Assembly: GCF_001613405.1 (NCBI RefSeq)
Contig: NZ_BDCH01000017.1
Span: 186,001 to 250,000 of the forward strand
Source: Nocardia crassostreae
GTDB taxonomy: Bacteria; Actinomycetota; Actinomycetes; Mycobacteriales; Mycobacteriaceae
DNA: 64,000 nucleotides
Direction of reading: 5' to 3'
The position numbers and the translations under genes are program-made. The notes below the pieces were generated by a model that was given only the letters and a program-made list of their open reading frames with translations, did not search any database and was not told the origin of the DNA. Numbering within the stretch: the stretch's first letter is position 1; each line of letters starts with the position of its first letter. Shown piece by piece: positions 46,086 to 53,927 of the stretch.

Positions 46086-46646
46086 GTGGCACTGTCGAGA
46101 GAGAACTGGATACAGGCGGCCCTGCTGGCGATCGCCGAGAACGGGACCAAGGCCGTGGCGGTCGAGCCGCTTGCCACCCGGGTCGGGGCCACGAAAGGGA
46201 GCTTCTACTGGCATTTCTCGAATCGGGAGGCGCTGCTCACCGCGACCCTCGAGTTTTGGGAACACGAGATGACCGATGTGCTCATCGAGCAGCTCGAAAC
46301 CCTCGAGGATCCGACCGAGCGGCTGCGCAAGCTGCTCGTGGTGGCCATGGACGACGAGGATCCGGTGCGACCGGTCGACTTGGCGCTGGTGTCCGCGGGC
46401 AGCGATCCGGTGGTGCGGCCCTATCTCGATCGGGTGCAGCGCAAGCGACTCACGTTCCTGGAGCGCTGTTTTCGCGATATGGGGCTCTCCCCCACCCAGT
46501 CCCGCCACCGCGCCCGCCTGGCCTACGGCGCCTACCTCGGCTGGGTCGAGCTCACCCGGGCCCAATCCGGCGCACCGCCCTCGCGCCGCGATCTGATGGG
46601 CTATCAGCGCACCGCCATCGACCTGCTGACCCGGCCGGACCGGTAG
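46086..46646 (+). CDS. TetR-family regulator
   Basis: The protein has 186 residues from GTG directly after the palindromic array; a longer frame upstream crosses the operator and the DUF3995 gene. The HTH region reads NGTKAVAVEPLATRVGATKGSFYWHFSNREALL. The first palindrome and the divergent DUF3995 gene suggest classical divergent repression. Confidence 0.9.
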   Translation: MALSRENWIQAALLAIAENGTKAVAVEPLATRVGATKGSFYWHFSNREALLTATLEFWEHEMTDVLIEQLETLEDPTERLRKLLVVAMDDEDPVRPVDLALVSAGSDPVVRPYLDRVQRKRLTFLERCFRDMGLSPTQSRHRARLAYGAYLGWVELTRAQSGAPPSRRDLMGYQRTAIDLLTRPDR

Positions 46647-46722
46647 GCCAGGCCGGTCGTGTCGGCCCGCTGCGGTAGGATCTGGCACGAGAGCGAACCA
46701 CTTTGACCTGCGGGGTTGCGAT

Positions 46723-47037
46723 GTGGCCGACTACGCACACTCCGATCACGCGAGCCGCAGCCGTGAGGAGAAGGCCCGACGATTGGCGGCCTACCTCTGG
46801 GTGCGCGGGATCACCGGCCCGGAACTGCTGGAGCTGCCGATGCCGCAGCGCCGAAAACTGGCGCGGGCGGCCGAGACCAATCCGCCCAGCACCGATGAGA
46901 CCTGGCAGGTCGTCGCGCGGCTGCTGACCGAGAAGGACGCCTGGGCCGCGCGCAATCCCGAGCATCCCGCGGCCAGGCGCGACCATCTCGACGAGAAGAT
47001 CCTGTGGGTGAAACCGCCGGTCAAACCCTGGGAGTAG
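46723..47037 (+). CDS. Small conserved hypothetical protein
   Basis: The product has 104 residues from GTG, charged and soluble (RSREEKARRLAAYLW, then PMPQRRKLARAA and LDEKILWVKPPVKPWE). No known motif recognised. It stands alone between a TetR and a crotonase gene. Confidence 0.65.
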   Translation: MADYAHSDHASRSREEKARRLAAYLWVRGITGPELLELPMPQRRKLARAAETNPPSTDETWQVVARLLTEKDAWAARNPEHPAARRDHLDEKILWVKPPVKPWE

Positions 47038-47097
47038 CGCGCGACGCGCGGGATCCGGCTCTTGACAGCAAGAAATGAACCGGGGTTCACTGCTTGA

Positions 47098-48159
47098 GTG
47101 TCACCCGATTACGAGAACCACGCCGGGACCCGGCCCGCCGCCTGGCGCGATGACCTGACCGGCGGGGACGACTCGCTGTTCGCCGGGCGGCCGGAGCCGG
47201 AGAACGAATTCACCGGTCGCACACTGACCTACGAGGTGACCGGCCGGATCGCCCGGATTACCTTCAACCGCCCCGAGCACGGCAATGCCATTACCTCGGA
47301 TACGCCGATCGAGCTGGCGGCGGCGGTCGAGCGGGCCGATCTGGATCCGCGCGTGCACGTCATGGTGGTGAGCGGGCGCGGTAAGGGCTTCTGCGGCAGC
47401 TACGACCTGTCGATCTTCGCCGAGAACAGCTTCGCGCCCACCGCGGGCGCGCAGACGGCCGAGGGCACCATACTCGATCCGGTCGTCCAGGCCCGCAATC
47501 ACAATCCTTGGGGCACTTGGGATCCCATGGTCGACTACGCCATGATGTCGCGATTCAACCGCGGATTCGCCAGCCTGCTGCACGCGAACAAGCCGACGGT
47601 GGCGAAGGTGCACGGTTTCGCCATTGCGGGCGGCACCGATATCGCCCTGTTCGCCGATCAGATCATCTGCGCCGCGGATGCGCGTTTCGGATATCCGCCC
47701 ACCCGCACCTGGGGTATTCCGGCGGCGGGCATGTGGGCGCACCGGGTCGGCGATCAGCGCGCCAAGCGGCTGCTGTTCACCGGCGACAGCCTCAGCGGCG
47801 CGCAGGCGGCCGAGTGGGGACTGGCCATCGAGGCCCCGCCCGCCGATGAGCTCGACGCGCGCACCGAGGATCTGCTGCAACGCATTTCGCGGGTGCCGAT
47901 CAATCAGCTGGTCATGGCGAAGCTGGCGCTCAACAGCACGCTGCTCCATCAGGGCGTGGCGAACTCCGGCATGATCAGCACGGTGTTCGACGGCATCTCC
48001 CGGCACACCCGCGAGGGCTATGCCTTCCAGATGCGCGCCGCCACAGCCGGTTTCCGCGAAGCGGTGCGCGAGCGCGACGAACCGTTCGGCGACTGGAAGC
48101 GTGCGCAGTTCGACAGAAACGCACAGGACGAGGCCGCACAGGACAAGCCCGCGGAGTAG
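47098..48159 (+). CDS. Crotonase-family enoyl-CoA hydratase/isomerase
   Basis: The protein has 353 residues from GTG, longer than a typical 260-residue hydratase owing to a roughly 40-residue N-terminal extension and an insert after RGKGFCGSYDLSIF. The oxyanion-hole segments are GKGFCGSYDLS and HGFAIAGGTDIAL. Family members act on acyl-CoA; large crotonases with similar inserts are found in actinobacteria. The catalytic Glu pair expected in true hydratases is not obvious. Confidence 0.8.
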   Translation: MSPDYENHAGTRPAAWRDDLTGGDDSLFAGRPEPENEFTGRTLTYEVTGRIARITFNRPEHGNAITSDTPIELAAAVERADLDPRVHVMVVSGRGKGFCGSYDLSIFAENSFAPTAGAQTAEGTILDPVVQARNHNPWGTWDPMVDYAMMSRFNRGFASLLHANKPTVAKVHGFAIAGGTDIALFADQIICAADARFGYPPTRTWGIPAAGMWAHRVGDQRAKRLLFTGDSLSGAQAAEWGLAIEAPPADELDARTEDLLQRISRVPINQLVMAKLALNSTLLHQGVANSGMISTVFDGISRHTREGYAFQMRAATAGFREAVRERDEPFGDWKRAQFDRNAQDEAAQDKPAE

Positions 48160-48169
48160 TCGCGCCGGA

Positions 48170-48634
48170 TCAGGCCCCGCCAGGCAGATCCGTCCGCTCG
48201 ACCTCCGCCACGACCTTCTCCCCCAGTGAGCGCAGCGCCTCCGCCTCCCGATCGGTCATATCGTCGATGAACAGCCGCCGTACCAGCAGGACATGGTTGG
48301 GCGCGGCGGCCTCCAGGGCCTCGCGACCAGCGTCGGTGAGGTGCACCTCCCGGCCGCGCGCATCGTCGGCGGCCTGGCAGCGGTCGACGAGACCGCGCGC
48401 GGCCATGCGCGTCAGATGCTTGGACAGGCGGCTCTTGTCCCAGCAGATCTCGGCGCCCAATTCCTTGGCGCGCATGGTGCCGCCCGCCGCCGAGAGCGCG
48501 ACCAGCACTTCGTAATCGGACGGGGAGAGCCCGTCCTCGGCAAATCCGGTCGCAATGGCGGCGTCGAGGCGCTGCCGCAGCCGGATGTAGGCCTGCCAGG
48601 TCGTCTGTTCCGCATCGGTCAGCCAGCGCGTCAT
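48170..48634 (-). CDS. MarR-family regulator
   Basis: The product has 154 residues from the ATG at 48634; upstream readings cross the pirin gene. The winged helix reads RAKELGAEICWDKSRLSKHLTRMAARGLV with wing DDARGREVHLTDAG. It is divergent from pirin, with TTGGTTGACATAGACACCAA in the gap as a candidate operator. Confidence 0.88.
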   Translation of the reverse strand: MTRWLTDAEQTTWQAYIRLRQRLDAAIATGFAEDGLSPSDYEVLVALSAAGGTMRAKELGAEICWDKSRLSKHLTRMAARGLVDRCQAADDARGREVHLTDAGREALEAAAPNHVLLVRRLFIDDMTDREAEALRSLGEKVVAEVERTDLPGGA

Positions 48635-48712
48635 GGAATACATCTTAACGACGCTTGGTTGACATAGACACCAACAGTGTTCCGAGTGTCCAGCGCCCTT
48701 CGAGGAGGACCA

Positions 48713-49681
48713 ATGCCCGCCATCACCGTCGACAACATCCTGGTGCTGCCGCGGCTGCCGCGCCCCGACGTCACCATGACCGACCGGCCCGTCCGGAATG
48801 TCGTCACCGCCGAGTATCAGACGGAGGGCGCGGGCTTCCAGGTCCGCCGCCCCTTCCCCAGCCTGGGCCTGCGCTCGGCCGACCCGTTCATCCTGCTCGA
48901 CGAGATGGGGCCGGTCACCTATGAACCGCACGAGGCCAAGGGCGCGCCCTGGCATCCGCATCGCGGATTCGAGACCGTCACCTATGTCATGGACGGCACC
49001 ATGGTGCACCACGATTCACACGGCGGCGGGGGTGTCATCAGCGAGGGCGACACCCAGTGGATGACCGCCGGGTCCGGCATCCTGCACGACGAGGTGCCGT
49101 CGGAGGACATTGTCGTCCGGGGCGGGCGGATGCACGGTTTCCAGCTCTGGGTGAATCTGCCGCGCGCGGCGAAAATGGCCGCGCCGCGCTATCAGGATCT
49201 GAAAGCCGGGGAACTCACCCTGGTCAGTTCGCACGACGGTGGTGCGCTGGTGCGGCTCATTGCCGGGAGTATCGGCGGGTTCGAGGGGCCGGGGTCCACA
49301 CATACCCCGATCGCCTATGCGCACGCCTCCATCAGCCCGGGCGGACGGCTGGAAACGCCGTGGCCGCAACGGTTCACGGCCATGGTGTACGTGGTGTCCG
49401 GCAGCGGGACGGTCGGGGCGGAACGACGTCCGGTCCGTGCCGGGCAGTTGGTGATCCTGGGGAACGGGGATTCGCTCACAGTTTCCGCCGATCCGAAACA
49501 GGACTCACGCACGGGTGATATGGAAGTACTGCTGCTGGGCGGACAGCCGATTCGGGAGCCCGTCGTGCAGTACGGGCCGTTCGTCATGAATACCCGGCAG
49601 GAGATCATCGAAGCCATCGAGGATTTTCAAGCGGGACGAATGGGACATATTCCGGCGGAACATATTCCAAACGAACATTAG
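48713..49681 (+). CDS. Pirin-family protein
   Basis: The protein has 322 residues with GAGGAGG before ATG. The N-terminal pirin cupin has the metal ligands in PWHPHRGFETVTYVMDGTMVHHDSHG, and the C-terminal cupin follows (ASISPGGRLETPW). Pirins include quercetinases and redox-linked regulators. The MarR gene on the opposite strand likely controls it. Confidence 0.88.
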   Translation: MPAITVDNILVLPRLPRPDVTMTDRPVRNVVTAEYQTEGAGFQVRRPFPSLGLRSADPFILLDEMGPVTYEPHEAKGAPWHPHRGFETVTYVMDGTMVHHDSHGGGGVISEGDTQWMTAGSGILHDEVPSEDIVVRGGRMHGFQLWVNLPRAAKMAAPRYQDLKAGELTLVSSHDGGALVRLIAGSIGGFEGPGSTHTPIAYAHASISPGGRLETPWPQRFTAMVYVVSGSGTVGAERRPVRAGQLVILGNGDSLTVSADPKQDSRTGDMEVLLLGGQPIREPVVQYGPFVMNTRQEIIEAIEDFQAGRMGHIPAEHIPNEH

Positions 49682-49842
49682 TAATTTACCAGGATAAATA
49701 GCTCATCCGGTTGACAATGCAACGGTCCGCCAGAACAGTAGACGCCGGACCCGGACCGGTCACCGTTGCCGTACCCGCGCGACGGTGGCACCCGCGCCGA
49801 ACCGGGCCGCTACCAACCTATTGCGCCGACATTGAGGAATAC

Positions 49843-50145
49843 ATGAACGTTCGCCGGCTTCTCGTCACCGCCAGCGTCGCGGCACTGACGACCCTCGCAG
49901 CCCCCTCCGCCATCGCCCTCGCCGATGTTCCGACCGGGTCGTCCGGCACCGGCTCGTCCACCATCGACACCGGCTCCGGCGCCACCGGCTCGGCCAACCT
50001 GGCGCAGACCGGTTCCGCCGGTGGATCCTTCAAGAACTGCGACGAGGCCCGCGCCGCCGGTCGCGCCCCGCTGTTCCGCGGCGAGCCGGGCTACGGCCCC
50101 CACCTGGACCCGGACGGCGACGGCTTCGCCTGCCCCACGGTTTAA
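49843..50145 (+). CDS. Secreted Excalibur-domain protein
   Basis: The protein has 100 residues. A signal peptide (VAALTTLAAPSAIALA) precedes a Ser/Thr/Gly linker and a C-terminal Excalibur domain: FKNCDEARAAG then LDPDGDGFACP, with the D-x-D-x-D-G-x-A-C calcium motif. An ATG at 49843 fits the signal peptide; the upstream part of the frame is untranslated. Role at the cell surface unknown. Confidence 0.85.
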   Translation: MNVRRLLVTASVAALTTLAAPSAIALADVPTGSSGTGSSTIDTGSGATGSANLAQTGSAGGSFKNCDEARAAGRAPLFRGEPGYGPHLDPDGDGFACPTV

Positions 50146-50229
50146 CCCAACTCTCGGGACGCCGCCTCGAACTACGGGCGGGCTCGGGGTTCCCGCCGGA
50201 GCGGCGGAGCAACCCGGTCCTACAACACG

Positions 50230-50266
50230 AACACCCGATGTCCCACGGACATCGGGTGTTCTTTTT
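50230..50266. terminator. Intrinsic terminator, convergent
   Basis: A perfect 14-bp stem (AACACCCGATGTCC with its complement), 3-base loop and CTTTTT tail lie between the Excalibur gene and the leftward DUF3618 gene. Confidence 0.9.
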
Positions 50267-50275
50267 GTCCGCTGG

Positions 50276-50500
50276 TCAGCGGCGGAAGATCTTGACCAGG
50301 GTCAGCAGGACGATGAGGGCGCCCGCGCCGATGAGGCTGTACTTGATCTTGGGCTCGTTCACCTTCGCGACCAGGGCGTGCTTGGTGTTGTCGGCCAGTC
50401 GTTGGGGGTCGGCGCGCACCGCGAGTTCGTCGAGGGTGCTCGCCAGCCGGTTACGCGCGGCCTCGATCTCCCGTTCGATCGCCTCGGTATCTCTCGCCAC
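50276..50500 (-). CDS. DUF3618 membrane protein
   Basis: The product has 74 residues from GTG with GGAG ahead. A charged helix (EAIEREIEAARNRLASTLDELAVR) is followed by one C-terminal membrane segment (YSLIGAGALIVLLTLVKIF). This matches the DUF3618 family, and its place next to bcp matches Rv2520c of M. tuberculosis. Confidence 0.85.
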   Translation of the reverse strand: MARDTEAIEREIEAARNRLASTLDELAVRADPQRLADNTKHALVAKVNEPKIKYSLIGAGALIVLLTLVKIFRR

Positions 50501-50633
50501 GTCACACTCCTGTCTGGAAGCCGCCTCGGCGGGCGGCATTGTCGTCTCGAGGTCGCTCGCCGTCATCCACGGGCCGACCTGCACCGAAGTGTATCGCCCA
50601 CACACTGTCCGGCCCGTCCACTACGGTGGCGGC

Positions 50634-51107
50634 ATGACCGAGAACCACCGACTCAGTCCCGGCGATACCGCGCCCGCCTTCACCCTGCCCGATGCCGACG
50701 GCACAGAGGTCTCGCTGTCGGACTATCGCGGCCGCAAGGTGATCGTCTACTTCTACCCCGCCGCGAGCACGCCGGGCTGCACCAAGCAGGCCTGCGACTT
50801 CCGCGACAGCCTGGCCGCGCTGAACGGCGCCGGGATCGACGTCCTGGGCATCTCCCCCGACAAACCGGCCAAGCTGGCCAAATTCCGGGACAACGAGCAG
50901 CTGACCTTCGAACTGCTCTCCGACCCGGACAAGGAGGTGCTGCTCGCCTACGGCGCGTTCGGCGAGAAGACCATGTACGGCAAGACCGTCACCGGCGTCA
51001 TTCGCTCCACATTCCTGATCGACGAGAACGGCAAGGTCGAGGTCGCGCAGTACAACGTGCGCGCCACCGGCCACGTCGCCAAGCTGCGCCGCGAACTGTC
51101 GGTGTGA
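50634..51107 (+). CDS. bcp: Thiol peroxidase Bcp (peroxiredoxin Q)
   Basis: The protein has 157 residues from the ATG at 50634. The peroxidatic Cys is in FYPAASTPGCTKQACDFRD, with a resolving Cys five residues on as in Bcp. It reduces organic peroxides with thioredoxin. The order DUF3618-bcp-(gap)-acpS-fas parallels M. tuberculosis Rv2520c-Rv2524c. Confidence 0.93.
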   Translation: MTENHRLSPGDTAPAFTLPDADGTEVSLSDYRGRKVIVYFYPAASTPGCTKQACDFRDSLAALNGAGIDVLGISPDKPAKLAKFRDNEQLTFELLSDPDKEVLLAYGAFGEKTMYGKTVTGVIRSTFLIDENGKVEVAQYNVRATGHVAKLRRELSV

Positions 51108-51112
51108 CGGCT

Positions 51113-51142
51113 GAGTCCCGGCCCCTTCCGGGGCCGGGACTC
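51113..51142. terminator. Terminator between convergent genes
   Basis: A perfect 13-bp stem (GAGTCCCGGCCCC and complement) with a 4-base loop follows the bcp stop and precedes the stop of the opposing gene. Confidence 0.8.
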
Positions 51143-51177
51143 GAATCTCGGCAGTGCCCTGAACGACCGAGATCCAG

Positions 51178-52491
51178 CTATACGCGCGGCAGCATCTGCG
51201 CCGCCCACTGGAGCATCATGCGCCAGTGGTTGTCCCACCACTTCGCGAATTCGGGGGTGCCCAACGGGGGCGGTGTGGTCTCGCCCGGGAAGAGACCGGA
51301 TTCGGTGGGCGACCCGACCGGATGAGTGGGCGCGGGAATGATCGACTCCGGATGGGTCGCCGCCTCACCCTCCGGCTGTGATTTCACCAGCGGCTTGGAC
51401 GGCACCAGTTCCACGCCCGGATCCGGGCCCCAGTTGAGAGTGGCCGGATCGATGGTCACGATCTCGGGCTCGGCCTCGGGCAGCGGCTCCACCGTGGGCG
51501 TCTCCGCATCGGTGAGCGTGGGCTCCATACCCGGCAGGCCCTCGGCGATCTCCCCGGCCGAGCCGCTCTCGGGCGGCGCCACCGGATCACCGATGGGCTG
51601 CTCGGGCGCGGTGTGCGCATCGGCGGAGACCCGGGAATCGGTGAGGATGGGCTCCGGCACCGCCTTGGAGTTATTGCTCGCCGCGTACACGCCGCCGGTC
51701 ACCAGACCGCCCGCCAGCACGCTCGCGGCGGCGAACAGGGCGGCGGTGCCGCGGGCGCGGCGAATGCGTTCGGCGGCCTCACCGGCGAATTCGGTCTCCG
51801 GCAGCGCGGCGAGGGCGGCGCCGATGGCCGGTGCGGCGGCGGCCACCGAGCACGGAATGACCGGCGCGCCGAACTCGGCCTCGAGCGCCGTCACCACGGC
51901 GGGTTCGCTTGCGGCCGAACCGATCAGCACCACGGCGTCCGGCTTCACCCCGGCGGCGTCGAACTGATCCCAGGCGGCGGTGACGGCGGCGCGCATGGCC
52001 TCGTCGGTGGTGGCGCCGCCGGTGAGGGTGACCGCGGCCAGCACCCGGGCCCGGTCGGGATCGATGAGCGAGAACGCCTGGAATCCGGGCACCACCTCGC
52101 AGATGGCCAGATCCTCGAATTCGTCCACCCAGGTCATGGCCCGCGCCACCGACAGGTGCGCGGCCTTGGCCGACACCAGCGAGGCATCGTGCCACGGCCC
52201 GGCCGCCAGCCGGGTGACAATGGCGCGGCGCTCGGCCGCATCGCGATAGGCGACGGCCGCGCCCAGGATGTCGCGTTCGGTCCCCATCTCGTCGGCAATG
52301 GCCTCCAGCGCGGTCTCGACCGCCGCCGCCAGGTCGGCCTTGGTATCACCGGTGACCGTCACCACCCGTTGCAGCACCACGCGCTCGGGCAGCTTGTCGC
52401 CTTCGTCGGCGAGGGCCACGGCGCGCACGGTGCCGCGCTCGGTGGCGACGCCGATGGTCACCGCGGATCGAACAACAGCAGAAGCAACCAC
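51178..52491 (-). CDS. Conserved actinobacterial protein with one membrane segment and Pro-rich tail
   Basis: The protein has 437 residues from the GTG at 52491 (GGAAGG seven bases ahead); a start 132 bases further up is less supported. The N-terminal half has an actin/sugar-kinase-like pattern (VTIGVATERGTVRAVAL, then VVLIGSAASEPAVV). One membrane helix (GTAALFAAASVLAGGLVTGGVYA) leads to a Pro/Glu-rich outer part ending KWWDNHWRMMLQWAAQM. It resembles DUF7159-type proteins. Function unknown. Confidence 0.7.
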   Translation of the reverse strand: MVASAVVRSAVTIGVATERGTVRAVALADEGDKLPERVVLQRVVTVTGDTKADLAAAVETALEAIADEMGTERDILGAAVAYRDAAERRAIVTRLAAGPWHDASLVSAKAAHLSVARAMTWVDEFEDLAICEVVPGFQAFSLIDPDRARVLAAVTLTGGATTDEAMRAAVTAAWDQFDAAGVKPDAVVLIGSAASEPAVVTALEAEFGAPVIPCSVAAAAPAIGAALAALPETEFAGEAAERIRRARGTAALFAAASVLAGGLVTGGVYAASNNSKAVPEPILTDSRVSADAHTAPEQPIGDPVAPPESGSAGEIAEGLPGMEPTLTDAETPTVEPLPEAEPEIVTIDPATLNWGPDPGVELVPSKPLVKSQPEGEAATHPESIIPAPTHPVGSPTESGLFPGETTPPPLGTPEFAKWWDNHWRMMLQWAAQMLPRV

Positions 52492-52675
52492 AGATCGGCC
52501 TTCCAACGTCGTCGCGCTCGATGAGATGAAGCCCCTGGGGGTGCGGCCAGGAAGCAGCTGCGATGGAAGTTCGTCACCGCGACCGAGTCGGATGGGTACA
52601 AAAACACCGAGATAGACGGACACACGAAGGACCGCAGCGTGTCATCCGCGTGTCGCTACCTCTAGGCTGTTGAAC

Positions 52676-53389
52676 GTGGAAGCGCGCGCGGGAGCCAGGT
52701 CGACGAGACGACCGGACCCTGCGTTGGAGCTGCAGGACGATCCGCAAGAACTCATGCCCCGTCGCCGCCCGACGCAGGAACGGAGCAAGAGGAAGTTCGA
52801 CGCCCTGTTGCACGCGTCCCGGGAACTGCTGGTGGAGGTGGGTTTCGAGTCCTTCACCTGTGAAGAGGTCGCCTCCCGTGCGGAAGTCCCGATCGGCACC
52901 CTCTACCAGTTCTTCGCCAACAAGTACGTCATTGTCTGCGAGCTGAATCGCCAAGACCTGGTTGCGGTTTCACAGGAGCTCTCGGAGTTCCACGGCGAGA
53001 TCCCGTCCATGGACTGGCTGCGGCACATGAACGCCCTAGTCGATCACCTCGCGGATCTGTGGATGACCGATCCGTCCCGGCGCGAGGTGTGGCTGGCCAT
53101 GCAGTCCACGCCGTCCACCCGGGCGACCGGCGCCATCCACGAAAAGGAGTTCGCCGAAGCGGTTTCGCAGATGCTGCGCCCGCTCACGCCGCGCGGCCGC
53201 CGCTCCATTATGGCGCAGGTGCTGGTGCACGTGGTCTATTCGATGCTGAATTTCTCCGTCCAGGACGGCCTCAGCCACGAGGACGCGGTGGCGGAGCTCA
53301 AGCGGCTCATGGTCGCGTATCTGCTGATCGCCGAAAAGGAATCGCGCTCCGGCGGTCAGCGCACGACCTTCGAACCCGACGCCAACTGA
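52676..53389 (+). CDS. TetR-family regulator next to acpS-fas
   Basis: The product has about 237 residues from GTG at 52676; TTG two codons earlier and ATG at 52754 are alternatives. The HTH reads GFESFTCEEVASRAEVPIGTLYQFFANK. The ligand domain is long and hydrophobic. It converges on acpS with a 12-base gap. It does not look like the fas activator FasR by eye, so control of the fas operators at 63.45-63.6 kb is only a possibility. Confidence 0.85.
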   Translation: MEARAGARSTRRPDPALELQDDPQELMPRRRPTQERSKRKFDALLHASRELLVEVGFESFTCEEVASRAEVPIGTLYQFFANKYVIVCELNRQDLVAVSQELSEFHGEIPSMDWLRHMNALVDHLADLWMTDPSRREVWLAMQSTPSTRATGAIHEKEFAEAVSQMLRPLTPRGRRSIMAQVLVHVVYSMLNFSVQDGLSHEDAVAELKRLMVAYLLIAEKESRSGGQRTTFEPDAN

Positions 53390-53401
53390 CCGGGCGCTGA
53401 T

Positions 53402-53824
53402 TCAGCCCTGGATCAGGTCCGCTAGTTCCCCGGGATCTTCCAGCACCACCATGGCGGCCGCCGTATCGCCATCGTGGGTGAGCGACAGGTGAACTCGCAC
53501 CCGGGGCAGGAATTCCGCTGCCAGCCCCTGCAATTTGATGCTGGGCCGCCCCCACGCGTCGTTCACGACCTCGATGAGCGGATACGGATTGTCGCCGACC
53601 TGCGGGCTGCGCGCGAAGCGGGAAGACGCCCACGCCTTGATGACCGCCTCTTTGGCGGCCCAGCGGGCGGCATAGCTGCGCGCCGGATCGGTGCCCTTGC
53701 TCTGGCAGTAGCGCCGCTCACCGGCGGTGAAACTCTCCCGGATCATGGTGGTGCCGGTGCGTTCCAGCTGTTCGGCGAATTCGGAGATGCTCACCAGATC
53801 CAGGCCGATACCAAGGATCGTCAC
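53402..53824 (-). CDS. acpS: Holo-ACP synthase AcpS
   Basis: The protein has 140 residues. The GIGLDLVSI start and the WAAKEAVIKAW motif supply the magnesium and CoA sites, and LSLTHDGDTAAAMVV closes the fold. It transfers phosphopantetheine to the FAS-I carrier domain, and possibly to other carriers. It lies 103 bases after fas in the same direction, with a hairpin between. Confidence 0.95.
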   Translation of the reverse strand: MTILGIGLDLVSISEFAEQLERTGTTMIRESFTAGERRYCQSKGTDPARSYAARWAAKEAVIKAWASSRFARSPQVGDNPYPLIEVVNDAWGRPSIKLQGLAAEFLPRVRVHLSLTHDGDTAAAMVVLEDPGELADLIQG

Positions 53825-53864
53825 GTTTAGGGTTCCTCCAACTCTCGGCGTTACGCACGAAGGT

Positions 53865-53900
53865 ACCAGCGGAGCCTACGGTTGCGTAGGCTCCGCTGGT
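53865..53900 (-). terminator. Hairpin between fas and acpS
   Basis: A perfect 16-bp inverted repeat (ACCAGCGGAGCCTACG and complement) with a 4-base loop lies between the fas stop and the acpS start. It could terminate most fas transcripts or act as an RNA-stability element. Confidence 0.65.
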
Positions 53901-53927
53901 CGGGAGTTCAGTTGTGCCGGTCCGGCA

